Assembly (NCBI GenBank): GCA_010093485.1
Contig: MU001496.1
Span: 1,307,666 to 1,371,665, forward strand
Length of the DNA stretch: 64,000 nucleotides
Direction of reading: 5' to 3'
DNA from: Karstenula rhodostoma CBS 690.94
Lineage: Eukaryota; Ascomycota; Dothideomycetes; Pleosporales; Didymosphaeriaceae
Positions within the stretch are counted from its first letter, which is position 1; each line of letters opens with the position of its first letter. A program made the position numbers and the translations under genes. The notes under the pieces are model-generated. The model was given only the letters and a program-made list of their open reading frames with translations, was not told where the DNA came from and did no database searches. Of this stretch, positions 9,672 to 21,100 are shown piece by piece.

Positions 9672-9998
9672 TTACCCTAATACTCCCTCCTCCTTCCGGG
9701 CGCCTCCCTATTGTCTTCCACGACTCTAGGATCCCCACATGCCACATGCCCAGGTGCCACAAAGCGCTTCACCGATTCGCGATCTGGTGGGACCCTATAG
9801 CCTCCTGTGACTGTACTGCATGGCCTCCACACAGGGGCGAGTTCATCGGTGGCGATAACAATATTTGAGACGACGATAGTCCCAGCGCCACGTACTCACC
9901 CACTAATCACCCCCACACTCCCTCCTCCTCGCGGCCGCCTACGAGCACCTACGGGCGCCTCCATATTGTCTTCCACGGCCCCGGTATCCCCACATGTC
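9672..9998 (-). repeat. inverted copies of the 6815-7293 repeat
   Basis: Two copies in the opposite orientation to 6815-7293 lie at about 9672-9750 and 9850-9998. They are recognised by TCCCTCCTCCT, the GGCGCCT-like block, CTATTGTCTTCCACG and GATCCCCACATG. The second copy also contains the complement of the ATTATCGTCG tail. Together the two sets flank a 2.4-kb interval that carries the tandem array and the BTB-type fragments. Confidence 0.65.
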
Positions 9999-10654
9999 GT
10001 GGCGCTGGTCCGACCAGTCCAATGTGACAATGCATAGAAAGATACTCATCACGAACAGCGGCGTAATGGCGAGATCGTGGACCATACAAACAGCCACGTC
10101 TCCATACTTAGGCGCAACGATAAGGCTCCCACGAGATCGCGCGTAAAGTTCAGTCATATCTGTAATTTCTGCAACGGCTAGGGCGTCGTGACATATGCTA
10201 CACAGCCAGGATCTTGTGATTATCTTTGTACTCTTTACGGAAACTCTATCCTTTTGTCATTTTTCCCCTCTAGATACAGCCAGGGTTTACCACGCCATTC
10301 TTCATCACTACTAACATCTTCACCGATGAGTGAGACCTGTACATGCACGGGAAGATGCCTAACACTAGCTGGGCGACGAATTAGCGCGCTAGTCCTGGCA
10401 AGACGTCCGGGATAACGGGCTTCTGCGTCGACAATCGAGAACTCGTCAGAGTTGAGTTAACCATGCCGATCCACTTGTCGTAGCGAGCTGTAATTCTAGA
10501 AACGACGCGTGGGTGGTGAGAAAAATGGGGAACTGACGACAACGACAAACCAAGACTAGTAGTAAAATGATAAAAGCATACTCTTTAATAGAGAAATAAT
10601 ATCTTTTAAGCTAGTTAGTTATTTTTATATCATAGTTAGACTCTAGTACAGTGA
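9999..10654. other. repeat-derived sequence, solo tandem-unit copy
   Basis: Positions about 10480-10550 hold one isolated copy of the unit arrayed at 7430-7990 (AGCTGTAATTCTAGAAACGA, then GAAAAATGGGGAACTGACG). The sequence from 10555 to 10650 is strongly AT-rich. A few short open frames occur at 10000-10420, but none has protein-like content that I can support. Confidence 0.5.
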
Positions 10655-10830
10655 ACCTCTTTGTGTTTTGGCACCCCACTGCACTGAGTTCCTTTATCGA
10701 GTTTTGCCGCGGCTTGCCCAAGCTCGCGAAGTATCACATTTGACGGTGGTTTTCTGATTATTGACACGACTACGAAGTAGTGCCCCATAAAGCAATAGAC
10801 AAAAACGTAGATTGCGACTGCCGCCTAGTA
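10655..10830 (+). repeat. dispersed repeat, left copy
   Basis: Two blocks, 10655-10732 (CTCTTTGTGTTTTGGCACCC and a TTTTGCCGCGGCTTGC core) and 10751-10830 (TTCTGATTATTGACACGAC to ACTGCCGCC), are separated by about 20 bp. The same two blocks, in the same order and orientation, occur near the right edge at 63391-63465 and 63857-63930, about 390 bp apart. The copies are diverged by many substitutions, consistent with an old repeat. No coding sequence is seen. Confidence 0.6.
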
Positions 10831-11266
10831 ACACTTACATGTAGTGTAACAACATTCAAAATTCTCACTTGAACGCACGATATGGCAAGTACAGAACGTC
10901 AGAACACGCACATGCTTCTTTCACTCATACGCGTGGTGATCTCAATGCGAGCATTCCAAACTTCTCACAACAAGATAGATGCATCGAGTTAGACCACTGC
11001 GCTGCACTGAATCGCATGCTGGAAATAGGCAAGTAGCTCTCGGGTGATCGACATACCCCCCCGCAGCCTTACACTGGTCAGCACGTCATTTGCGCTAAGA
11101 AATTTCCCTTCAACAAGGGACAAGAACCACATGGCGCAATGCTAACAACAGCCTTGTATCAGACTATATCTGAGTTGTTTCTTTCGCATCCTCTCCTTCA
11201 TTCCATTCCATACCTTCAATTGTACCGACCAATTCATCCCCCAGACCCCCAAATCCCACAAACACA
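10831..11266. other. upstream region of the APS kinase gene
   Basis: Transition from the repeat block to GC-rich gene space. The last 100 bp are pyrimidine-rich and contain a CCAAT at about 11229. No further element could be assigned; a consensus for the sulfur regulator of the Cys3/MetR type was not recognised. Confidence 0.3.
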
Positions 11267-12109
11267 ATGTCAACGTGAGCCCCGCCATACCCCGCCATGC
11301 TCACCCAAGACGCAAACTTACGCACGACAGCAACATCACCTGGCACCCGTCGCTCTCGCGCAGCGAGCGCAACACCTTCCGCAAGCAGCGCGGCTTCACC
11401 ATCTGGTTCACGGGGCTCTCCGCCTCGGGCAAGTCGACCATCGCGACCGCCCTCGAGCAGCACCTGCTGCACCTAGGCCTCGCCGCGTACCGTCTCGATG
11501 GCGACAACGTGCGCTTCGGCCTCAACAAGGATCTTGGCTTCGACGAGAAGAGCCGGAACGAGAACATCAGGCGGATAGCAGAGGTGCGTAGCATACCACG
11601 TCATAACATGCCATGTCATGCCGCGGGCGCATTGCGAGCAAGCACGCCATGCCCGCCGCGCCCCCAGCAAAGAAACACCCCCCACGACCCCCGCTAACCT
11701 ACCGCGCGGGAACCAGGTCGCCAAGCTCTTCGCCGACAGCTCCACCATCGCCATCACCTCCTTCATCTCCCCCTACAAGGCAGACCGCCAGCAAGCGCGC
11801 GAGCTGCACGCCGCGCAGCCCGCGCACCCAGACGACGAGCCGCTGTCCTTCATCGAGGTATTTGTCGACCTCCCGCTCGCCGTCGCCGAGGCGCGTGACC
11901 CAAAGGGCCTGTACAAGAAGGCCCGCGAGGGCAAGATCCCCGAGTTCACCGGCATCAGTGCGCCGTATGAGGCGCCCGAGGACCCGGAGATTAAGATCCA
12001 GAGCGATGAGACGAGCGTCGAGGATGCCGTGAGGCAGATTGTTGCGTATCTTGAGAAGAAGGGGTTGTTGACGTTGACTGCGGCGGATGGTAGGGGGTTG
12101 GAGTACTAG
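11267..12109 (+). CDS. met14: adenylyl-sulfate (APS) kinase
   Basis: Phosphorylates adenosine 5'-phosphosulfate with ATP to give PAPS, the second step of sulfate activation in the cytosol. The exons are 11267-11274, 11331-11583 and 11717-12109, giving 217 residues. The first exon is only 8 nt (ATG TCA AC); splicing it produces the family N-terminus MSTNITWHP. The P-loop GLSASGKST is at residues 31-39. It is followed by [32 protein letters not shown] and [10 protein letters not shown], all hallmarks of the APS kinase fold. The short length shows a stand-alone kinase rather than the ATP-sulfurylase fusion. It is the first gene of the euchromatic block, convergent with importin-9. Confidence 0.95.
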
Positions 12110-12858
12110 GTTTGGTGGGTTGGAAGGGGGGAGAAGGACGGTCGAGAGGGGATAATCGATTGAGAGTCCACGGTATGAGCTGGCTATCAGCTGTTCGACA
12201 CGATGATGATCTAGTCCACGAATGAAGCTGCCATGGCCATGAGAACATGCATACATGATCACATATCCCATATTCTCTTCACTCGTGAAGCTGGCATGTG
12301 ATATTCATCAACAGAAAGGGGAGATTATGAAGAAATAGCGACTGCACAACACTCAGGCGTGTTACCATTGGTATAAAGCTGCAACTCCGTGCAATCGACT
12401 GTGCAGCATCATGAAACATCATAGTGATACTGCGGACGATGCGAGAAGTAGACTGCACGCTTCTTGTCCGTCCAGATGTCGTACGCGAGATCTGCAACAG
12501 TCCTACCCTGAGCATCACTGGAGTGCAAAGGCGGTGGGGCTGCGAAGAAAGCGTATATTCTTGGTGCTGTAGCAATTCAATCTGTAACACGGGAGCTGGA
12601 CGAAGACTTCCGTCCCTGTGTAGAGGATCTAGATTCTCCATGTATGGGCTAGGAAGACTAACACGACAGCGGTAGTACAACACCAAATGAACCGTACAAA
12701 GATGTGCATTCTTTCCCCACTATCCACAGAACCCGTCCTTCGTGATCAAAAACACCAACCTAACCGTTGAAAACGAACCAGCAGCACTCCGCCTACCTAC
12801 ACACTTCCAAACAAAACCCCTCGATCCACTGCATGACAGGCAAGTCAATCCTAGCCCT
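12110..12858. other. intergenic region between convergent genes
   Basis: The 3' ends of APS kinase (+) and importin-9 (-) face each other across about 750 bp. Several short frames occur on both strands, but none has codon or domain support. It holds the two 3' untranslated regions and presumably transcription termination signals that I cannot pinpoint. Confidence 0.4.
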
Positions 12859-15800
12859 CTAAGCAGCGCTCTCTTGTAACCTCACGCGCTCCTCGTCGGT
12901 AAGCGCCTGGAACTCCTCCGCAAACCCCTGCGTCGTTGCCGCCCTCTTGAAGAAATCCACCAAGAAAGCCTGCGTCTCGTCGTCCTTCTGCCTGCCAATC
13001 CCGGGTCCGTCCTCGGCAGCATACGCCATCAGCTGTTCTCTGCTGAAGCCGCTGCCGAGGTCCACGAATGGGTTCGGTTCGTCCTCCCAGTCGTCGTCGT
13101 TGGACCCTTCGTCCGCGAAGTCGGTGACAGATTGCGGGTCGAGACCCGTGCCTGATGCGGATTGTAGCTCTACGATGAGAACTTTGAGGATTTTGAGCGT
13201 AGCGGGGACAATAGTCCACTGGTCGGGATCTGTTGAGGGATTCGTCAGAAAGTCTGTTGCTTCTGGTTGCACGATGGATTCGGCGAATGCAGCTGAAAAA
13301 GGAAGAAGAGCATCGAATAAAAAATCAAAAGAGGGCGCAGTTGGGGGGTCGCTTGACGGCCAGCGGCTAAGGCAGCGATTGCGTTGCCATTCACGAAGGT
13401 TTGCGAAAAACTTCGTTGGAGCAAGGTAACGGGTAGAGTGAAACGAATTGGGCTTACTTTGGCGGGCACGGCTGCGGGTCATGATGCGGCCGTCCGCGTT
13501 GGGGATGAGGTCACCTTTTACTTGAATTGAGGACAAACGAGGGTCCTTGAGGTCGTATAGTTTGGAGAGCGCGATGACACTGCATTGTATTAGCAATGGA
13601 TTTTGCTGAACACTCCAGAATGCGTGGGCTGGCTTCGGCCAAAATGGTCGCTGTTGAGAACTTACTTTTGCCTGATCTCATCGTATCCCGCGAAATTGAT
13701 CGAGTTCTCCAACCACTTCGCAAGGACAACCTGTAAGCCATTCTGGCCATCAATAGTCTGTGTCGCCAGGAATTCCACAACCTCGGACGCGTGATTCAAA
13801 CTGAGTCGCGCGAATACGAGCGTCAGGCTCTGGATGAACTGTGCTTGTGTCGCTGCCCCGAGTCGTGCAGCTACGGTTCGGAGAAGCTCCTGTAGGTACG
13901 GTCCCAGTCTCTCATGGCCTGCCTTTTCGACAACCTCTGCAGCAAGAGCGCCAACCTCTCCAGCGGCGTTGTCGTTGACGTTTGGCGACAGCAACCGTGC
14001 AATGATTTGGAGAACCACCTCTAGACCAGCCTTGTTTTCCTCGTTCCGCCACTCGAATAACTGCTGATGGTCGTGTGCGATGATGTTCTTCACCGCGGTA
14101 GTAGCAGACTTGAGCAGCTCTTCGTCTTCTGAGTGAAGCAGTAATCGGGCAAGTTTTGGCATGGTGGTTTGCACGAAGCCTGCGGGGAGTGGCTCCGGGC
14201 CATATTCGGCAAGGAGAGCCAAAAGGTCCGCAGCGAGGTTCATCAAAGCGTTCTCTTCGGTGAAGTTGGCCACGTCGAAGGCTCCCGTGAGGGAGGGCAG
14301 CACCTTCTTACAAAGCTGGACGTAGGCATCTCCGCCCATACTAGCAATAGCCTGCGTCACATCCTCGAACGTCTCGTTCACTAGGATGGTCAATTGGAAG
14401 TTATTAGCTCCGTGAGTGGCCACAGTAAAGAGCAGGTCAAGCCCACTGCCGGTGACGCATATCCGGGTGTCGAGGAGTATCGCATCGCGAAGGGTCTCCA
14501 CCAGAGTAACCATCAGATCGTCGCTGTCGGCAAGCTCCTGCAAGTCTTGGGCTTGAAGGTAATTCGAGATAGCGGAGACGATGTTCTGCTGCAGCGGCAA
14601 CGTAGTTTCCCGTGGAAGAGCTTGCAGGTAGTATTGCAGAGAGCGTATGCATGAGACCTGAACGACGTCAGAGTCATCAGTGGGTATAGCTTTCAAGCAG
14701 GCTTCGAGGAACGCGGGCGCGTATTGTAGCAGGGCGTCCCCGGATGTCCTGACGAGGCTTCCAGCAATGAGGTAGCCGCGGGCCCGAAGGAAGGTATCCT
14801 CCTGTTGTATAGCATAGTTGATGAAATCAATGAAGCCAGTAGCGACATCCGGACTAATAGTCTTTTCCACATCCTGGAAGTCGCTTAGGACCTGGCTAAG
14901 AATGTATAGCGCGGCTTCCTTTGCCTTCCACCCTTCTTGTGATGAATACAGCGTTCGAGAATATGCGAGCAAGCCTTGTAGGGTTGGCTGCGTAAGCCAT
15001 TCGCCAAGCTTGATGACCAAATCGCCGCATGCCGTCCGCGACGTGTAATTTGCCGTGACGCTCGTCTCCTCGGACAAAAAGATGTTGACGTCGAAGTTCC
15101 ATAGGCCCTCCTCTTCTGTGGTGATTTGTGCATACGCGACTGCGAGCTTCATGACCTCGAACACCCAGGTATTGGTTGCATCCGTACTCTGCTGAAGCTG
15201 CTTCTCAAGCTCGGCGCGAACCGGCGGCGCTCGAAGACATGCCTGCATAAAGTCAAGCTCTTCCAGGACGAGGAAGTCCAATGTGTATGGCAGTCCGTCT
15301 GTATCCTCGAGCCTGCTCTGACGCTCCTCTATTATGTACATCTGGTGGTATGCGCCTTGTAATGATACGAGTTCGTCCCAGGTGGCAGAAAAGAGGACCG
15401 GGGTCTGCGGCGAGAGGACGGCGGGGAACACAGATCGTATGCGCATCAGGACCTAGATCTCTCAGTCTCGGACTGTCAGGTGTTGTGGGTGTGGCCTACC
15501 TTTACGACTTGCAGCTTCAAGGCGACCAAGCCGCGATACGACTCTGCATTGGGCGCATCCTCGTTCTCTTCTTGCTCTGTAGGTGGATTCGGCAGCCGGG
15601 ACTTCATAATCTCGGTGAAGAAGGGTATCCATTCCTGCAGCACTTCGTCGGCAAATCCCTTGATCTCGGCCTTGTGGTCCTCTAGCACCATCTCGAGGAT
15701 GTCGAAGGTACCCCGGAAGACGCTACACGCCAACGCGCGCAGTGTGGGTTTCCGCGCATCGTTGACGGCGATGTCGTGCACGACCTTGATGAGCTGCTTA

Positions 15801-16309
15801 GCCACGCCGAAGAACTGCGTCTCGTTGAAGCTGTCCTCGACCAGTTCGTCCAGCACCTTTAGCGCGCCGTGTAGCTGGCCGTCAGTGGCAGTCGGGATGA
15901 TGTTGAGCAGAGTCGCGAGGAGGTCCGGCCACTGCTCCGGGAAGTCGCAGCTCGCAATCTTGCTGACGACCAGGCTGGCGGCCGACTTGAGCTTGCGATC
16001 GAGCTGGTCTGTGGTCGCCAATTCCAGCAAAAGCTGTCGCACCTTTAGCTTTACGTCGTCGGTGATGATGAAGGTGCCCTTGAACTCGTCCAGGCTGTCG
16101 CTCCAGCCGGCGAGGACGACCTGCTTGAGGTACAGCAGCGCGGCCTGCCGTATGTTGAGCGGGACGCTGTCATGGCGGGCGATCTCGACGAGAGCAATGG
16201 GGAAGTCCTGGTGTGTGTAGAGGCTCTGCAGCTGCTGCTCGGCCTGTTTGCGGGGCCCTTCCTGGGCTGTTTGTGTTGCCGACAGCAGCTGCACTAATTG
16301 GTCCTCCAT
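12859..16309 (-). CDS. kap114: importin-9 / Kap114-type karyopherin beta
   Basis: A nuclear import receptor of the importin-beta superfamily. Family members carry histones H2A-H2B, TBP and ribosomal proteins through the pore under control of Ran-GTP. The exons are 16309-15500, 15452-13666, 13579-13458 and 13229-12859, giving 1029 residues, close to yeast Kap114 and human IPO9. The N-terminus (MEDQLVQLLSATQTAQEGPRKQAE) has the importin-beta N-terminal pattern. Helical HEAT repeats fill the rest. Near the C-terminus are the family segment ADGRIMTRSRARQNPDQWT, formed only by splicing the last intron, and an acidic insertion (NDDDWEDE). The chosen ATG at 16309 gives the conserved start; the frame is open further upstream. 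It is divergent from Rev7, with 588 bp between the ATGs. Confidence 0.92.
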
Positions 16310-16897
16310 GGTGCAAGGCGCGTGGCAGTAAGCTAGGGGGGCGTGTCTAGCGTTGGCGTTCCACGATAAGGAGGAATGCGTCGGCGAGAAAAATAGCTCG
16401 ACGCGTTTGCTATATGTTGGGAGGAAGATGCGGAGGTGAGGGGCACTGCCGACGGAGGAGCGCGAAGTGGGGTGAGAAGAAATGTCGCGGCCGGCGGTAT
16501 CGTGGGTTAACTTGAGAGGCCTGGGCTGCTCGTCATCCACAGCCGGGACAGCGGTGGCGCGTAAGAGATGAGGACGTGACGGGCGAGGAAGTATGTATTT
16601 TGCGGGTGTGATGTAACGGGTGAGCTACCAATCAGATATTTTGCACGCGTTGTTGATGGCTGAGGCCCACGGGTGAGAGCTCCTCTACCGAACTTCGCCC
16701 CTCTGCAACTGTGAACCGTGAACCGTCACGAAGCATGAGGGACCCTCCCTACGCGCAAAAGGCAGCTGCCACTCAGCGTGCTTTCCTCTCGCCGTAGCCA
16801 CCTCGCAGCAGCCCTGACCCTGCGACGTCAGGTAGCGACCAGTTATGACCCGACGCGTCCGCATCGACGCGAAAGAGCGGAGCTCTACACCGCCGCA
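16310..16897. promoter_or_regulatory. shared promoter of importin-9 and Rev7
   Basis: A 588-bp divergent intergenic region. Two upstream ATGs precede the Rev7 start. The one at 16735 opens a 20-codon frame ending at about 16797. The one at 16845 opens a 96-codon frame that overlaps the Rev7 start in another phase. Whether they lie in the mRNA depends on the transcription start, which cannot be read from sequence alone. Confidence 0.4.
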
Positions 16898-17761
16898 ATG
16901 CCAACAACCTACCTCACCACGCTCGCCGCCTTCACCCACTTCCTCACCGCCTACATCCACACGCTCCTCTACTTGCGCCACCTCTACCCGCTCGCATCCT
17001 TCCTCCGTGTCCGCTTCCACAACACGCCCGTGTTCCAATCGCGCCACCCGGACGTCTGCCAATGGATCCAGGACGCCGTCGCCGCCGTGCGCGAGGAGCT
17101 CCTCAAGGGCACCGTCGCGCGCATCGCCATCGTAGTCTTCCACCCGGGCTACGATGAAGGCAGCGGGAGCGTGAAGATACTCGAGCGTTACATGCTGGAT
17201 GTGGGCGCGTTCCCGGTGGTGACGCGCGAGGAGCGTTTCATGGATATCGAGTGGGAGAAAAGCGAGGCCGAGGCCGAGAGACGCGCCGCCGAGGAAGCTG
17301 CGGCAGAGGCAGAAGCAGCTGGGTATAAGGGAAAGGGAAAAGCGAAGCAAAACCCCAAGGGACTCGATGCAGACGTCGATGTCAATCTCTCTGAGCAGTT
17401 TCGCGCTGCTTTCATCACCCTTACCACACGCGCATCTCAGCTGGAGCCGCTGCCGCCGGATTGCTCCTTTAATGTCAGTATGGAGCTCAAGGACGAAGCC
17501 GATGTGGATCCGCCGATAGGGCATCCGCAGAAGTGGGTGCCGAGTCAGCCTAGCTTACAGAAGACGGGAAGGAAGGGCGCTGTCTTGCGTGACGACGAGA
17601 TGCACGGCCGGTCAGAAGGTGAAGACCTGGGTGGTGCAAAAGTCACGCCAATCAGAACTGTAGAGGCTGGAGTGTTCCGATTCGAAACTTGGATCGAGGA
17701 GGGGAAGGCGAAGTTTGAGACACGGTGGCCAGAGATGAACAGCCTTGATAGTTCAGGATGA
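16898..17761 (+). CDS. rev7: Rev7 / MAD2L2-like HORMA protein
   Basis: Accessory subunit of DNA polymerase zeta (with Rev3) in translesion synthesis; orthologues also act in chromatin and end-protection complexes. The gene is intronless, 287 residues. The HORMA domain opens with LAAFTHFLTAYIHTLLYLRHLYP, here spanning residues about 9-31 (only part quoted: HFLTAYIHTLLYLRHLYP). It continues with RHPDVCQWIQDAV and the strand VKILERYMLDVG, matching Rev7 family landmarks. A Glu/Ala-rich low-complexity insertion (about residues 122-150) and a longer C-terminal part make it bigger than human MAD2L2 (211). The start at 16898 matches family N-termini; there is no in-frame ATG upstream. Confidence 0.88.
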   Translation: MPTTYLTTLAAFTHFLTAYIHTLLYLRHLYPLASFLRVRFHNTPVFQSRHPDVCQWIQDAVAAVREELLKGTVARIAIVVFHPGYDEGSGSVKILERYMLDVGAFPVVTREERFMDIEWEKSEAEAERRAAEEAAAEAEAAGYKGKGKAKQNPKGLDADVDVNLSEQFRAAFITLTTRASQLEPLPPDCSFNVSMELKDEADVDPPIGHPQKWVPSQPSLQKTGRKGAVLRDDEMHGRSEGEDLGGAKVTPIRTVEAGVFRFETWIEEGKAKFETRWPEMNSLDSSG

Positions 17762-18140
17762 TGAGTGGACTGGGCTTCAGCAGGAAGGAAAAAATTGGAT
17801 ATCATCACACCATGTACGAAGACGTGACCCCGTTCGGATCATGCTGAGCAATCCCTCTCAGCCCGACTTTTGCGGCCTACCCTGGATCAACGCAGTGAGA
17901 CGTCAGTTACAATATTGGCACCTCTGATGGATCTCTAATCAGACAAACCATCGGAAGATGGAGCTCGAAATGTACCACGATTACAATTTCGAGCGCGCAA
18001 CTTAATGATAACAATCAAATATTACACTCCCCGTACCACCCAGGGTATCGAAACAGCCCCGCTGAAAAGACGCCTGACCATTGGCCTCAACGCCCTAGAA
18101 GATGTCATAATCGTAGCTAAGTTCATGATGCCTCCCACCT
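17762..18140. other. intergenic region between convergent genes
   Basis: This 380-bp stretch holds the 3' flanks of Rev7 (+) and the RBR ligase (-). It is AT-richer than the genes. No ORF or RNA could be supported. Confidence 0.4.
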
Positions 18141-21100
18141 CTAATCCAATAAGTTTTCCTGCGCGGCGGGCGGCCGTTGGGGACCACGTGCCTGACCAGT
18201 AGGGTCAATCAGATCACCGATTCGTCGCCTTATGTCATCCTCAATGGGATAGAGTCCTGCCACCCTGTACCTACGACGGCCTAATCCATCTGGAGGACCA
18301 GGTTGTGGTGGGTCTCGCGCTTGCGGTTGCGCCGCTGCCTGTGGTTGCTGCCTCACAGGGAGACCTTGAAGAAGGCGCATTGGGGCATGTGCAAAACCCA
18401 GGAGGCGATAGCCGCCGTTTCTATTGATTCTGGTCAGGAGGGTTCTCATTCTGTTGCAGAAATTCGATGATCTGTCGCGCAAAGCGATCATGAGCGGCAT
18501 ACTGCTGTTGCAGGCGTTGTGCTTGCAAAGCCTGCAAGGGTGCCACACCCACTCGCGCCAGCTGGCCAGGATGTGCTCGAAGCTGCTGAAGGGGGGGAGG
18601 TATAACGTTAAGATGCGCATGAAGCAGTTGCGGGTGTAGTGCTTGCAAAGGCTGCAATGGCGCCACGCCCACTCGCGCCGCCTGGCCAGGATGCGCTGGA
18701 AGCTGTTGAAGGGGCGGTGGTGCAAGGTTTGCTGGTCGTGCGACGTGCTGAAACAATTGCGGCTGGTGAAGGAATATGTGCTGAGGGTGCGGAACTATCG
18801 CTGCAAAAGGTTGAACATGCGGTACTGGTACATACTGTGGTTGTGCTGGAGCTGGGGCCGGAGCTGGTGCCGGAGCTGGTGCTGGAGCTGGGGCAGCTGG
18901 AAGTGCTCCAATTCTCAGTGCACCTCCCGCCATGTGGTATGGGAAACCGAGCTGGGCTTCCTGCGCGTGACCAAGCCGTTGTTGTTCAGCTTGCTTGACA
19001 CGATCTGAGACTTTTATCATGAGATCGGCCTATTAGTGAGGTCAGCGAAATTCAAAATGTATCATTGTACGATTTGAGCTGCGTAAAAGACAGAAAGGCT
19101 GCTCGCGTTGATACCGACGGCCCTGAAATTACATCATGCAAGGACACTTACATCTGATAATGCTGGGTTCTCAGCTTTAGCTTTGGCCATGGCTTCGTCG
19201 GCAGCTTTCTTGACTTCCTGTTCATGACGGTCTTCGACGTTATCATGAAGCTGGCATCCTGCCCGCCTCGCGTTGTGGTCACTGAAGTGATTGTAGTCCT
19301 TGATGTCTTTGGAACAAACATAGCTGTTCGGAAATTAGTTGGACTTGATCCGTTAACGGAGACACGTGAATATTGCTTACCATTGTAAATTGCCACAATG
19401 CGAGCAAGACATCTTGTTGCAACCATACTCCTTGATGAAAGGACGCTTGCATTTGTTGCAGTTGCGGATCAGAGCTGCCGTCATGGCTTCCTCCACGATA
19501 TGCCTGACTGTGAGCTTTTCGTCCTTTTTAGCTTCCTCGCAACTCAATGGGATATGCGTCTCTTTTTGGCAAAGGCGACAGCTCGTCTTCCGACACTTCG
19601 GGTCTAAGCAGCGAAACTCCTTGTCTTCATCCATAGGAGGGCATATCTGTTTGAAATCACAGAAAGGACATTCGTCGAGGTCCAGTCCAGCACTCTCCAA
19701 GTCTTGCATCTGCTGCATGCGTTCGAGTCGATCGAAAGTAGTCTTGCTAAGGCAGTCTTGGAGCTGCGTACGAGTAAAGTTGCCACCACACTTCGGATCT
19801 GCGAAGCAGATTGGCCGGCATCGTGAGCTTCCCATTTCGCTCTCGACGTAATTCTTTATGCATTCCCGACAAAGGAAGTGCATAGTTGCCCCGTCACAAC
19901 CTACCATGCGGTTGAGAGGAAATTCGTCAAAGCAGCACTGACACTCAGTCATTTCTCCAGCTAGAACAGCTTCTCTAAGGTTGTTCTCTTCCTCTCGTGA
20001 GGCTTCTTCGGCTTTACGGCGCTTGAAAGCAGCTTCCTCGCACTTCTTTTTCGCGGCTTGTAGTTCCTTAGGTACTTGGCTCCCACGTTGTATTAGTGAC
20101 GCTTCGATGCCTCGTTTGGGCCGCGCGTTGTGGTTTCTTTTGAAGGGGGGGTTTTTGTTGGAATTGTAGTCACGAAGCTGTTGTTCGATGACGCTGTAAG
20201 CCTTGTAAAATGTCTTCTGCTCCTTGATGACGAGGTTGATATGTCTCACCGGAACGTGGACGAATTCGTCTTTCAGAAGTTCGGCCCTGAGAGAGTTAGC
20301 CGTTGTGTCCACAAGAACGCGTTGTTTGAGTAGCTATTTCGCAGTATGTGGCTATGGAGACAAGCTTGCTAGAGGACTGTCCCACCGGCCTCTCGGTGGG
20401 GACATCGACGTGTCAAGTGAGAATTCTGGTCTAGATGAACACTGCCATTCATCAACCCGTGATGAGAATACCAGCCAGCTGTCCTTTGCTGTGGCTGGTG
20501 GTGTTGGGCTCATATTCAAGATACAGTAGTAGGTCAATTGTTTGAGCATTACATTGCTCCCGGGTAGGACGCTGTACTCAAAGTTTCCGCCTGGCGCTGT
20601 AGCAAAAACGCCAGCCATATTCGCTTTGTGAAGGTCTGCTTCGCGAATATGAAAAGATGGAGTGTACTTACACATCGTTTTGGTAGTTTTCTGGTCGGCC
20701 TTCTCCATCATCATCTTCGAACTCACTAAGGCTGCGCTGGCGCTTCCTCTTTCGACTGGCTTCTTCCTCTTCCCTCGGGTACGCTCCACCATCGAGAAGC
20801 TGGGTGATGATGCGTTGACAAGCATCTGGTGTTCGTGTAGTGTCTTGTGTTTGATCTGCGATTAAGGCAAGCACATGGTCGACGGAGACGTCGGGCAGGA
20901 TGTCTAGTACCATCTGCAAGCAGACGGCAGCAGTGACCATCTCACCCTTTGCAATTTCGGGTCCGACGTCCATGAGGTTGTTTAGCGCGGCGTCGACAAG
21001 TCGAGGGTGATTCACTGCGGGAGCAAGATCAGGTTGAAGGAGATCGTTGGGCCCGAAGCCAATATAGTCTCGTTCCCAATCTTGTTCAAGAAGGCCTAGT

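Noticed and set aside
1..10900. An intact transposase or reverse transcriptase gene
   Set aside because: No DDE, YxDD, integrase or helicase motif could be found in any frame; only fragments and repeats are visible.
16778..16897. Longer Rev7 N-terminus with a presequence-like look
   Set aside because: The open frame begins at GTG, not ATG, and no in-frame ATG exists upstream of 16898.
20287..20671. An extra RBR exon inside the 385-nt first intron
   Set aside because: An open minus-strand frame exists there, but with the consensus GTAAGT donor and the visible acceptors it runs out of frame or into a stop; direct joining gives a good family sequence.
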